The position numbers were made by a program, and so were the translations under genes. DNA of 64,000 nt from assembly GCF_030409805.1 (NCBI RefSeq), contig NZ_JAUFQP010000007.1, positions 992,001-1,056,000 on the forward strand, given 5' to 3'. Source of the DNA: Algibacter miyuki (lineage in GTDB: Bacteria; Bacteroidota; Bacteroidia; Flavobacteriales; Flavobacteriaceae). This document shows positions 26,275 to 33,929 of this stretch, in pieces; position 1 is the first letter of the stretch; every line of letters starts with the position of its first letter. A model generated the notes under the pieces. It ran no database searches. It saw only the letters and a program-made list of their open reading frames with translations, and had not been told where the DNA came from.

Positions 26275-27774
26275 ATGAAGACTTCCATACTAATTACTAT
26301 CGCTGCGTTTTGGCTATCTAGTTTTACAAACGATTCCGTAAATAAAGAAAATATTATTTATGCCGATTCTACGTACAACCCCAAAGAAAACCTACAAACT
26401 GTTGTGGTATGGTTTGAGGATCAATATTTAGAAGCTGGCGATTCTTTTTTGAAAAAAACGGAAACATTCCATGGTAGGAAAAGAGGCGAAGTAAGAACAG
26501 AGGTGATGTTAGCATTGAAAACATTAAGCAACACATCTTTCAGTAAAATTAAAAGTAACCTAAACGCTCTTGAAAGTGCCAATCAGGTTTCGGGAATAAA
26601 ACAACATTGGATTATCAACGGTTTTACCTGTACGGTTACCACCGAAGGCTTAAAAACCATTAAAACCTTAGAAGGCGTAGATAAAATATTTGTAAAACGC
26701 ACCCGTTCCACTTCTAAAAGGAAAGATATGGGGCCGGAATTTATTGCCAATAAACCCGCATCTCGCTTTGCTGTTAAAACGGTAGCATCTTACCCTTGGA
26801 ATATTGAAAAAATACGGGCTCCCGAAGTATGGACTGAATTTGGAATTACAGGAAAAGGTACGCTAAACATAGTACACGATTCGGGTTTTAAATTAGATGT
26901 TCCAGCTTTGGCAGAAACAATTTATACCAATGATGGAGAAATACCTGGTAATGGTTTGGACGATGATAATAATGGCTTTATAGACGATTATCATGGGTAT
27001 AATTTCGATTCCGGACTTGCCAACTTAAACGAACCTAGTATTAAAAGAGGCACCAACATTCATGGAAACATGTGTGCCGCGTTAATTTCGGGTACCTTTG
27101 AGACTAATACAAAACAAGCCGTAGGGATTGCTCCAGAATCGCAATGGGCGCCTATTATCGGGTCTTCAAATATTGAACAAGCTGTAGAGTGGGCCATAGA
27201 GCAAGGTGCCGATACGTATAGCATGAGTTTTTCTCAACCCAACCTTGGCGAATTCCGTACACATTGGCGGAAAGTACTCGAGCAAGGCACCTTGTGCGGT
27301 GTGGTATTTATTTCGGGTGCCGGAAATTTTGCGTCAGGTTCAAAAGCGGCTCCAGTTCCGGTGCAAATGCGAAACCCCGAAGATATTCCAAATGCAGTTC
27401 TAGGTGTTGCCGGTGTTGGCGAAGATGGAAAACGTCCTGTATTTAGTAGCCAAGGGCCTGTGGAATGGAATACCGATTACTATAAAGAGGGCACCGTAAA
27501 CAAGCCCGATTTTGCCACATTTAATGCCAATGTACCCTGTATAGATCCGGAAGGAAATTTAACCAACATTGCTAATGGAAATTCGTTTTCTAGTCCGCAC
27601 ATGGCGGGTATTGTGTCGTTAATGTTCTCGGCAAATCCCGATTTACTGCCATGGGAAATTAAAGAAATCCTACTTAAAACTGCCGAAGATATTGGTGATA
27701 AAGGTTTTGATTACCAAAGTGGAAACGGATTTGTAAATGCCTATGATGCCGTGAAAGCTGTTATGGAACTTTAG
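26275..27774 (+). CDS. S8-family subtilisin-like serine peptidase
   Basis: The protein (499 residues from the ATG at 26275; a GTG at 26269 overlaps the promoter box) has a signal peptide (MKTSILITIAAFWLSSF), a propeptide resembling inhibitor I9 (about 36-135, with VVVWFEDQYLEAG and INGFTCTVTTEGLKTIKTLEGV), and a subtilase domain. The triad is Asp202 in VHDSGF, His263 in IHGNMCAALISGT and Ser437 in GNSFSSPHMAG; the oxyanion Asn is in GAGNF. The motifs deviate mildly from the usual DTG, HGTH and GTSMASPH. An Asp/Asn/Gly loop (GLDDDNNGFIDDYHG) looks calcium-binding. There is no T9SS C-terminal domain, so it probably stays periplasmic or is released otherwise. Confidence 0.92.
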   Translation: MKTSILITIAAFWLSSFTNDSVNKENIIYADSTYNPKENLQTVVVWFEDQYLEAGDSFLKKTETFHGRKRGEVRTEVMLALKTLSNTSFSKIKSNLNALESANQVSGIKQHWIINGFTCTVTTEGLKTIKTLEGVDKIFVKRTRSTSKRKDMGPEFIANKPASRFAVKTVASYPWNIEKIRAPEVWTEFGITGKGTLNIVHDSGFKLDVPALAETIYTNDGEIPGNGLDDDNNGFIDDYHGYNFDSGLANLNEPSIKRGTNIHGNMCAALISGTFETNTKQAVGIAPESQWAPIIGSSNIEQAVEWAIEQGADTYSMSFSQPNLGEFRTHWRKVLEQGTLCGVVFISGAGNFASGSKAAPVPVQMRNPEDIPNAVLGVAGVGEDGKRPVFSSQGPVEWNTDYYKEGTVNKPDFATFNANVPCIDPEGNLTNIANGNSFSSPHMAGIVSLMFSANPDLLPWEIKEILLKTAEDIGDKGFDYQSGNGFVNAYDAVKAVMEL

Positions 27775-27831
27775 TTTTTGGGGGATTTAGAAATTAATGA
27801 TATACTTTTTTAGTTTGTCAATTATTTTCAC

Positions 27832-28476
27832 TTAGCTCTTTTGAGTAAGTTGGCTTTTTTTTATTTCAGTAAATAGTTTTTCATAAGTTATTCCGTGTTC
27901 ATTTAATATTTTAGTTGTAAAATCTTTTTTATTTCTTAAAATACTCAAGAGAATAGTAGATGGCGTTACCTCTTTTTCTTTTGTTAATTTCACTTCTAAA
28001 AATGAAGTATCAATTGCTTTAAGAGCTTTTAATGAGAAAAGAGGATGCTCTTTACTTGGTATGTCGTTTTTATTTGACGAATTAATTAAATTCATTTTTA
28101 ATACATTAAGTTCAATACTTAAATTTGATAAAGTATCCGATAACTTACTATCTAAATTATTAAGGATGTTAATTGTTAAGTCTTTGGTGAAAATTATTTT
28201 ATTTTCTTTGCTAATAGTTTCTAGTATTCTTTTTGAATTATTTGAAAAATTTAGTTTTGAAACGTGCTGTTCTTCTTTAGGGAAAGTTTTCTTAATGATG
28301 CTTTTTTTACCTTGTATTTTTTCTAATTGAGTTTCAATTTTTTTTTCATAATCTCTAAATATTCCTGCTTTTTCATAATTTTTCAAAGCAATAAAATCCG
28401 ATTTTATTGTAATTATTGTTTTAAGTTGGTTAGTTAAAATATCAACGATTTCTTTTAAGTTTATTTCTTTATTCAT
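27832..28476 (-). CDS. Stand-alone UVR + double Clp_N-like protein without AAA+ module
   Basis: The 214-residue soluble protein is made of pieces that resemble the regulatory parts of ClpC. Residues 22-55 (ALKNYEKAGIFRDYEKKIETQLEKI) match the UVR motif pattern (EKAxxxRDxE). Residues 76-130 (NFSNNSKRILETISKEN) and 146-207 (TPSTILLSILRNKKDFTTKILNEHG) match the first and second Clp_N repeats, where ClpC has [24 protein letters not shown]. No Walker motif is present. The order is UVR first, unlike ClpC where Clp_N leads. It starts 7 bases after the UDG-like gene, so it is in the same transcript. A protease adaptor or decoy role is inference. Confidence 0.6.
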   Translation of the reverse strand: MNKEINLKEIVDILTNQLKTIITIKSDFIALKNYEKAGIFRDYEKKIETQLEKIQGKKSIIKKTFPKEEQHVSKLNFSNNSKRILETISKENKIIFTKDLTINILNNLDSKLSDTLSNLSIELNVLKMNLINSSNKNDIPSKEHPLFSLKALKAIDTSFLEVKLTKEKEVTPSTILLSILRNKKDFTTKILNEHGITYEKLFTEIKKSQLTQKS

Positions 28477-28483
28477 TGACTAT

Positions 28484-29173
28484 TTATATTTCAGAGTTTG
28501 TACAAATTTCTTTGAGTTTGTTTGTGAAATGTGTTCTATCTGTATTTGTAAAATCTCTTCCTCGACTGTAGCCAATTATATGTGTATTATTTTTATTATC
28601 GAATAAATATCCATATTTATTCGAACTCCAAACTTTTTTTCCATAACATTGTTCAACAATATTGTCAAAAACGGATTTGCCTTCTAAAATTAAAATTTTA
28701 GGCTTTAAAATGTTAATTAATTGAATGGAAAATTCTGCACTTTTTTTGAAATATTCTTCTTTATAATTTATATCATTTAAGATAGTATTTAAATCACTTA
28801 CATTTTCAGTAGCTAAATGATAAAAGTTTGTTTTAACAACTTCTTTTTCAAAGGTGTTTTTTATTTTCTCCTCGTTCCAACCTATTAGTTTAAAAAAGTT
28901 AATTGTCTTTTCTGCTAAATGGTATCTATAATCTTCATCAAAAAAATCTAAGTATGATATTCTATCTGTTTCAAAAATATTTTTTTCTTTTTTACCATCT
29001 CCTTTTCCTGGATTTATTCCAATAAATAATATTTTCGGTTTTTGAATAATCTTTCCGTCTAAAACCTCAAAACCGTAATACAATTCTTTTTTATTTGAAT
29101 TAATTTTTAATTTCTCATTTAACTCTGAATTGTATTTTTTTACTTCAGTTTTCCACTCTTCAATATTTGTCAT
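28484..29173 (-). CDS. Uracil-DNA-glycosylase-fold protein
   Basis: The 229-residue protein has the spacing of the UDG superfamily: PKILFIGINPGKGDG (motif 1 G-x-x-PG, residues 52-56), VKTNFYHLAT (115-122, TN block), NILKPKILILEGKSVFDNI (156-170, the LxPxxIxxxG strand-helix) and HIIGYSRGR (198-206, in place of the usual HPS motif). The exact family cannot be set; catalytic Asp and His positions deviate from family 1-5 enzymes. DNA glycosylases of this fold include phage-defence enzymes that remove modified bases, which fits the RloC-like neighbour upstream. AT-rich; translationally linked to the next gene (7-base gap). Confidence 0.55.
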   Translation of the reverse strand: MTNIEEWKTEVKKYNSELNEKLKINSNKKELYYGFEVLDGKIIQKPKILFIGINPGKGDGKKEKNIFETDRISYLDFFDEDYRYHLAEKTINFFKLIGWNEEKIKNTFEKEVVKTNFYHLATENVSDLNTILNDINYKEEYFKKSAEFSIQLINILKPKILILEGKSVFDNIVEQCYGKKVWSSNKYGYLFDNKNNTHIIGYSRGRDFTNTDRTHFTNKLKEICTNSEI

Positions 29174-29204
29174 TACGTTTCTTTTTTATTGTTAATATTT
29201 ACAC

Positions 29205-29322
29205 AAGGGTTTCAGTCCCGATTTCCCGCCTCAAGTAAAAAAAGTTAATTCGTTAAGAAGATTTTTCGTGATTTAGGTCAGCTTAAGCACAACCCTTATT
29301 ATTTTTATACATTGTTACCAAC
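29205..29322. repeat. Spacer with inverted repeats between the RloC-like and UDG-like genes
   Basis: AAGGGTT (29205-29211) and AACCCTT (29291-29297) form the outer arms of an imperfect inverted repeat. GTTACCAAC (29314-29322) lies next to the RloC-like stop codon, and its inverse GTTGGTAAC is at 31559-31567 before the start of the same gene. Confidence 0.4.
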
Positions 29323-29327
29323 TGGCT

Positions 29328-31532
29328 TTATTCTTCATTTTCTATTCCCATCATCATTAAGTAATGTCCTTTGTTTTCAGTGTGATAAAAAATATTTTTA
29401 AATACTTCTATATATTTCATAATTGTGTCATCAGGTGCTTCAATATACAAATCGTCAGGGAGTGTATGAGAACCTTCATTTGTCCAACTTAATAGTGACC
29501 TACAAATATCTTTCTCTTCTCTAGATTCAAACTTGTTAATTAAAAAATCATCCCTTTTATTACCTAAAATACTATAAAAATTTTCTAAAATTCTTCTCAT
29601 TGTATTTTGGATAGTAATTCCTGAATTATGTTCCCATTCTTTTATCTCACGCCATAATAGTTCGTATGACGATTGAATTGGATTTTGTTCTCCATAAGCG
29701 TGTATGATAGATTGATTATTATTTTTTCTTAAAATCCAAAAAGAAGGTTTCTGTCCTTTTCTGTTTAGTCCTTCATATGATACTTCTTTATGAAAATAGA
29801 CATTATGTGTTAATAGAATTAATTGCTTAATATTTCCCTCATCCGTTTTTATTTTTTTCGCAATTTCTTTTACTAATGTGCTAATAATAAAAAGAACATT
29901 ACTATCTAAACTAGATATAGGGTCATCAATTACAAGTATTCGCTCCTCATTTACGCTTTCTTCATTAAGTCCACCTTTTGTTAATTGTAAATAATATAAA
30001 AATGTGATAAATGTAACTTCTCCTTCACTTAAAGTTTTCTCTGCAATTGTTCCATCTTCTCTTTGTATTTGATAAAAACCGTCTTCTGTTGCAGGTACAA
30101 TTTTAAAATTAATAAAACCATAGTTAATTAGAAGCCTATTAATTTCGTCTATTGTTGGTTGAATGCTAGTGACATTTTTACTCAAATTTTTAATTTCAGC
30201 ATCTAATGAATTATAAGCGTTTAGTTTTTCTTGAAGTTGTGACTTTAATGCAGTAATTCCTGTTTCAATACCTGTAATGTCTGTATTAAATTTTGTTATT
30301 TGTGTAGAAAATTCGTTACAACAGTATTTCCAAACTTGTTTTATTAATAATACACGTTCAGCATTGTAATTACTAACAATGTGATTGTTTTTAGTTATTT
30401 CTGAGTTAGCATTATTAATAAGACTTGAGATAAGTTTAAATTGCTCATCTAAATTAATTAATTCAATACTTCTGCTAGGTTCTTTTAATTTGTTGTTTAA
30501 TAATTCCTTATTTGCTGTAATTTGACTAATTAGCGTTTTTAAATAAGCAGAATATTTTTCTAATTCAAGTTTACTGTTTTTATCGTTTTTTTGATTTGTT
30601 TCTAATTGGTTTAGTTCATTTTCCAAGTTAGAAGTGAGCAAGAGATATTCTTCTTTTAAATTTTTGATTGATTGTACATCTTCTATAAACTCTTCATCAA
30701 AAAACACGTCTAACTGCTTCTTGAAATCTTCAGTTATTGTGTTTTCTTGACAAAATGGACAAGTTTGGTCCTCTTGTAGGTAATATTGACCTTGGTTAAC
30801 CCAATCATTTATATTTAATTTCTGAATTAATTTTGCAATATCAACATCAGCCTTTCCTATAATTATTTTTTTCCAAATATTAGATTTTTCTATTTCAATG
30901 ATTCTACTAAATTGAACTGGGTTTAGTAATGGTAAGTTTTCAGGTCTTTCTCCAAAAACTGTTTTGGATTTCTCTTTTAAGTAATCAAGTAGTTTTAAGT
31001 CAGAAGTGCTGTTTTTATTCTCAAGTAGAATTTTATTTTTGAATTTTTCTTTATTTTGAAAACCTACAAAAGCATCTTTAAAAGTAGTTTCATATTTTTT
31101 ATAAATATTTGACCAACAAAACTCTTTAAAGATACTTGTTGTTTGATCTTTTCTGTCAGATAAATTTTCAAGTGTTTCGGTTTTTTTTACTCGCTCAGTT
31201 TTTATTTCTTTTAACTGAATCCCTTTGTCTTCAATTACTTGTATTTGGTCAGCAGTTGCTTCTCCTAAAGTAAAAACACCACCAAGTTTTCCATTTCCAA
31301 AATTTCTTTTTCTAAATTCTTTATTATAAACTAAAGTTTTTATTGGGTCATTTTCCCAATCTAACGAACAATGTTCAAATTTTTCTATTTCCGTATTGTG
31401 TAGATAATTTGAAATTGTTGTTTTTCCACAACCATTCGCTCCATAAATAAAATTTACTTTTTTTAGATTATCTAATGTTGTTCCATTATTATCAAATGTT
31501 GCAATTTGTTTTATTGAAATAGATTTTATCAT
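29328..31532 (-). CDS. RloC-like AAA_13 ATPase with anticodon-nuclease-type C-terminus
   Basis: The 734-residue protein has the layout of RloC, a DNA-damage-responsive anticodon nuclease: Walker A GANGCGKTT (31-39); coiled coil with a zinc-hook-like CPFC (Cys258, Cys261); long coiled coil (about 285-460); ABC signature LSEGE (501-505); Walker B ILVIDDPISSLD (532-543); switch His in LLTHN; and a C-terminal R646-x3-E650 (MRRILE) followed by His689 (NEGSH), which resembles the Arg-x3-Glu...His nuclease triad of PrrC/RloC. Unlike many rloC or prrC loci, no restriction-modification genes are visible. AT-rich, flanked by inverted GTTACCAAC sequences. It might be an AAA_13 protein with another effector if the triad match is chance. 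Confidence 0.72.
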   Translation of the reverse strand: MIKSISIKQIATFDNNGTTLDNLKKVNFIYGANGCGKTTISNYLHNTEIEKFEHCSLDWENDPIKTLVYNKEFRKRNFGNGKLGGVFTLGEATADQIQVIEDKGIQLKEIKTERVKKTETLENLSDRKDQTTSIFKEFCWSNIYKKYETTFKDAFVGFQNKEKFKNKILLENKNSTSDLKLLDYLKEKSKTVFGERPENLPLLNPVQFSRIIEIEKSNIWKKIIIGKADVDIAKLIQKLNINDWVNQGQYYLQEDQTCPFCQENTITEDFKKQLDVFFDEEFIEDVQSIKNLKEEYLLLTSNLENELNQLETNQKNDKNSKLELEKYSAYLKTLISQITANKELLNNKLKEPSRSIELINLDEQFKLISSLINNANSEITKNNHIVSNYNAERVLLIKQVWKYCCNEFSTQITKFNTDITGIETGITALKSQLQEKLNAYNSLDAEIKNLSKNVTSIQPTIDEINRLLINYGFINFKIVPATEDGFYQIQREDGTIAEKTLSEGEVTFITFLYYLQLTKGGLNEESVNEERILVIDDPISSLDSNVLFIISTLVKEIAKKIKTDEGNIKQLILLTHNVYFHKEVSYEGLNRKGQKPSFWILRKNNNQSIIHAYGEQNPIQSSYELLWREIKEWEHNSGITIQNTMRRILENFYSILGNKRDDFLINKFESREEKDICRSLLSWTNEGSHTLPDDLYIEAPDDTIMKYIEVFKNIFYHTENKGHYLMMMGIENEE

Positions 31533-31854
31533 TTAGAATGCGGTTGGTTTTGTGCTTGTTGGTAACCCCGCACAAACCATACGCAGCCAAACACATATTT
31601 TAAAATTTCCAAGCTAACATACTCAAAAAAATCAAAATAAACACTTGTTTCTAATTCATTTTCAGCTTTTTAACATTCATAAATAATAATCGTTTACAAA
31701 CGACTACAAATAATTACAAATGATTTTAAGCAATTAATTACCGAATACCGTTTGTGAAGCGTTGGATATTTGCAGTGTTGCAACCCTTGAGGCGGCAATA
31801 GTATTAACTGTTTAACGAGCTTGCCATAGACGGTAGGCATAAAAAATTAAGATT
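31533..31854. other. Intergenic region between the RloC-like gene and ssb
   Basis: About 320 bases. It holds an imperfect hairpin (31540-31586: TGCG...GGTTTTGTGC, loop with GTTGGTAACCCC, GCACAAACC...CGCA) next to the RloC-like start, and three 10-bp repeats (31691-31720). A weak -7-like GATATTTG is at 31765-31772. No ORF or RNA gene is seen. Confidence 0.5.
31691..31720. repeat. Three 10-bp iteron-like direct repeats
   Basis: CGTTTACAAA, CGACTACAAA and TAATTACAAA follow one another exactly, sharing NNNYTACAAA-type ends (CTACAAA/TTACAAA). The first overlaps an inverted repeat TCGTTT-AC-AAACGA (31690-31703). Confidence 0.55.
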
Positions 31855-32187
31855 ATGAACGCACTTAGAAACAAAGTACAGTTGATTGGTAGATTAGGGC
31901 AAGACCCAGAAATTGTAAATTTTACCGATGGTAATAAAATGGCGAAGTTTTCGCTGGCTACCGACGATAGCTACAAAGACAAAAACGGCAATAAAGTAGA
32001 GCGTGCTTACTGGCACAATATTGTGGTTCGTGGTGGTTTGGTAAGCGTGGTAGAAAACTACGTAACCAAGGGAAAAGAAATAGCCATAGAAGGCAAGTTA
32101 ACCAACCGAAGCTATAATGATAAGGATGGTACAAAACGTTACGTTACCGAGATTGTATGTAACGAACTGCTTATGCTAGGGAAATAA
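31855..32187 (+). CDS. ssb: Single-stranded DNA-binding protein, short paralogue
   Basis: The 110-residue protein is one OB fold: MNALRNKVQLIGRLGQDPEI, GNKMAKFSLATDDSYKDKNG, AYWHNIVVRGGLVSVVENYVTKGKEIAIEGKLTNRSYNDKDG and YVTEIVCNELLML. The protein stops right after the OB fold, so it lacks the disordered tail and acidic tip (DDDIPF type) that bind replication and repair partners. It is therefore likely a secondary SSB and not the main replication one. It is a single gene between the accessory stretch and a bidirectional terminator. Confidence 0.92.
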   Translation: MNALRNKVQLIGRLGQDPEIVNFTDGNKMAKFSLATDDSYKDKNGNKVERAYWHNIVVRGGLVSVVENYVTKGKEIAIEGKLTNRSYNDKDGTKRYVTEIVCNELLMLGK

Positions 32188-32281
32188 TACTTAACCTAAA
32201 TATATGTTTTAAATGCAGCTTCTAATTGCTAGATTGGGGCTGCATTTTTAATAGGTGCCTATTTGGGTATAAAGCAAAAAA

Positions 32282-32312
32282 AAAGACTGCCTTTGCAGGC
32301 AGTCCTTTTTAC
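32282..32312. terminator. Bidirectional terminator between ssb and the ompA-like gene
   Basis: GACTGCC and GGCAGTC (32285-32291, 32298-32304) with loop TTTGCA, flanked by an A-run on the left and a T-run on the right. It serves the convergent genes ending at 32187 and 32338. Confidence 0.9.
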
Positions 32313-32337
32313 TATAATACAACACTTAAAAATTATA

Positions 32338-33525
32338 TTATTTTGCAGTAACCTCGATTACTAATTCTGCTCTTCTGTTTAAAGATTTACCTTCAGCTGT
32401 AGCATTGCTTGTTGCAGGCTCAGACTCACCGAAGCTTTTAATAGAAATACTAGAATCAGCAACACCTTTAGAAGTTAAATATGTTTTAACGTTGTTTGCA
32501 CGTTTCATAGATAATACATCATTGTATTTTGCAGAACCTGTAGTATCAGCATATCCGTTTACTTGAATAGTGTATGTGCTACCTGTTTTTGCAAACTTTA
32601 CAATATCGTCAACAATAACTTGTGCGTTATTATCTAAGCTAGATTTGTTAGTGTCAAAATATACTGTTTTAGATAATGATGTTGGTGTTACAACTGGTGC
32701 TACTGGAGCTTTTGGAGCTTCTTTGCATCCTGTACCTGTACCAAATTCGTTGTTTGGACATTTGTCTAAGCTATCTGGAACACCATCAGCATCTGTATCA
32801 GGACATCCAGCAAATTCTTTTAAACCAAATACATCAGGACAAAGGTCGTATGCATCTTCAACACCATCATTATCAGTATCAATAACTTCTGGCTCTTCAA
32901 CTTTAGTTTTACCTAATTTATAAGTAATACCTAAACTGTGTTGGAAATGTTTTGTTAAGTAATCTTCGAAAGCATGTTTGTACATAAATTGAAGTTTTAA
33001 CCCAAAATGTTCAGACATTTCGTAAGTTAAACCAACAGCACCGTTTACTGTACCTGCACCAATAGCATCATCCGATCCGTTTGCTGTAGAGGTATTGTAT
33101 GGTCCTTCAACAATCCAAGTATAACCACCACCGGCAGCAATATAAGGTTGTAATCTTCCGCTACCAAAATCGTAGTTAATCATACCATCTAAACCATAGT
33201 ACTCTTTGTTTTCTACTAAAGCACTTTCATCAGCTTTTCCAAAATCACCCCATTTGCTAATTTCGTTAATAGATGCGGTTGCTGTGAATGATAAATGTTT
33301 TGTGAAATCTCTTGTTGCTGCTACGTATACACCTAAATTCCAGTGATCGTTAACATTGAAAAATTCGTCAAAATATTCTCCTTGTGGCATACTCTCGCCA
33401 ACAGGATATAAATCAACTTCGTTTATACCAACCTCGATTGACCATGGGCTGGTAGTTTCTTGAGCTATTAAAGCCGTATTAACCATAGCAAAAACAAGTA
33501 TAGTTAAAGCATAAATTTTTTTCAT
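32338..33525 (-). CDS. OmpA-family outer-membrane protein with thrombospondin type 3 repeats
   Basis: The 395-residue protein has a signal peptide (MKKIYALTILVFAMVNTALIAQ), an N-terminal eight-stranded-like barrel (about 25-205), a calcium-binding TSP type 3 linker (DTDNDGVEDAYDLCPD and DTDADGVPDSLDKCPN, about 217-265), and a C-terminal OmpA domain (about 285-393) with TVYFDTNKSSLD, VNGYADTTGSAKYNDVLSMKRANNVKTYL and LNRRAELVIEV, including the conserved Asp and Arg for peptidoglycan binding. It ties the outer membrane to the cell wall. Codon use and a good -7 box suggest strong expression. Confidence 0.95.
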   Translation of the reverse strand: MKKIYALTILVFAMVNTALIAQETTSPWSIEVGINEVDLYPVGESMPQGEYFDEFFNVNDHWNLGVYVAATRDFTKHLSFTATASINEISKWGDFGKADESALVENKEYYGLDGMINYDFGSGRLQPYIAAGGGYTWIVEGPYNTSTANGSDDAIGAGTVNGAVGLTYEMSEHFGLKLQFMYKHAFEDYLTKHFQHSLGITYKLGKTKVEEPEVIDTDNDGVEDAYDLCPDVFGLKEFAGCPDTDADGVPDSLDKCPNNEFGTGTGCKEAPKAPVAPVVTPTSLSKTVYFDTNKSSLDNNAQVIVDDIVKFAKTGSTYTIQVNGYADTTGSAKYNDVLSMKRANNVKTYLTSKGVADSSISIKSFGESEPATSNATAEGKSLNRRAELVIEVTAK

Positions 33526-33553
33526 AATTAATATTTTAATTCAAAATTAGCGG

Positions 33554-33561
33554 CAAATATA
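33554..33561 (-). promoter_or_regulatory. -7 box for the ompA-like gene
   Basis: The minus strand reads TATATTTG, an exact TANNTTTG match, 29 bases before the start codon at 33525. Confidence 0.6.
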
Positions 33562-33876
33562 TTACAATTGTGTAAGGTAAAATATGCATAAGTTTTACTA
33601 AAAAGATGTGACTTTTTAACTTGTTGATAGTCTTTATGTTATATGGGTAATTTGATGTTTATTTAAGATATATTTAACATTTAGGTATTGTAAGTTAAAA
33701 AATAAGTGTAAGAGATGGATTTCGGTGATCATCAGAAAATTTGTGTTATACTGTTTTATTCCGAATTTTTATGAAGCTAAAATAAAGCCAATTTCGGACA
33801 TGATTTTGATTTTCAACTCTAAAACACCGTTGAAATACAGTATTTTTGGTTAAAATGCATCTTTTTTGATTTTAAG

Positions 33877-33908
33877 TTGAGGTTCCATGGGTAATTTGCC
33901 TATGTTTG
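33877..33908 (+). promoter_or_regulatory. Promoter for the hybrid histidine kinase gene
   Basis: TTG (33877-33879), 21-base spacer, then TATGTTTG (33901-33908), an exact -7 box. The ATG at 33930 follows after 21 bases. An in-frame TTG at 33906 falls inside the box and is rejected as start. Confidence 0.65.
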
Positions 33909-33929
33909 AAAAGTTCAACGCCCCCTACC

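Larger units (their letters stand above)
33526..33929. other. Divergent intergenic region (ompA-like / hybrid kinase)
   Basis: About 400 AT-rich bases. It contains a minus-strand -7 box for the OmpA-like gene (33554-33561) and a plus-strand promoter for the kinase gene (33877-33908). No other structure is seen. Confidence 0.6.

Noticed and set aside
29205..31586. Definite integron gene cassette
   Set aside because: No integrase or attI is visible and the GTTACCAAC sequences do not fit the full attC core layout; kept only as a hypothesis.
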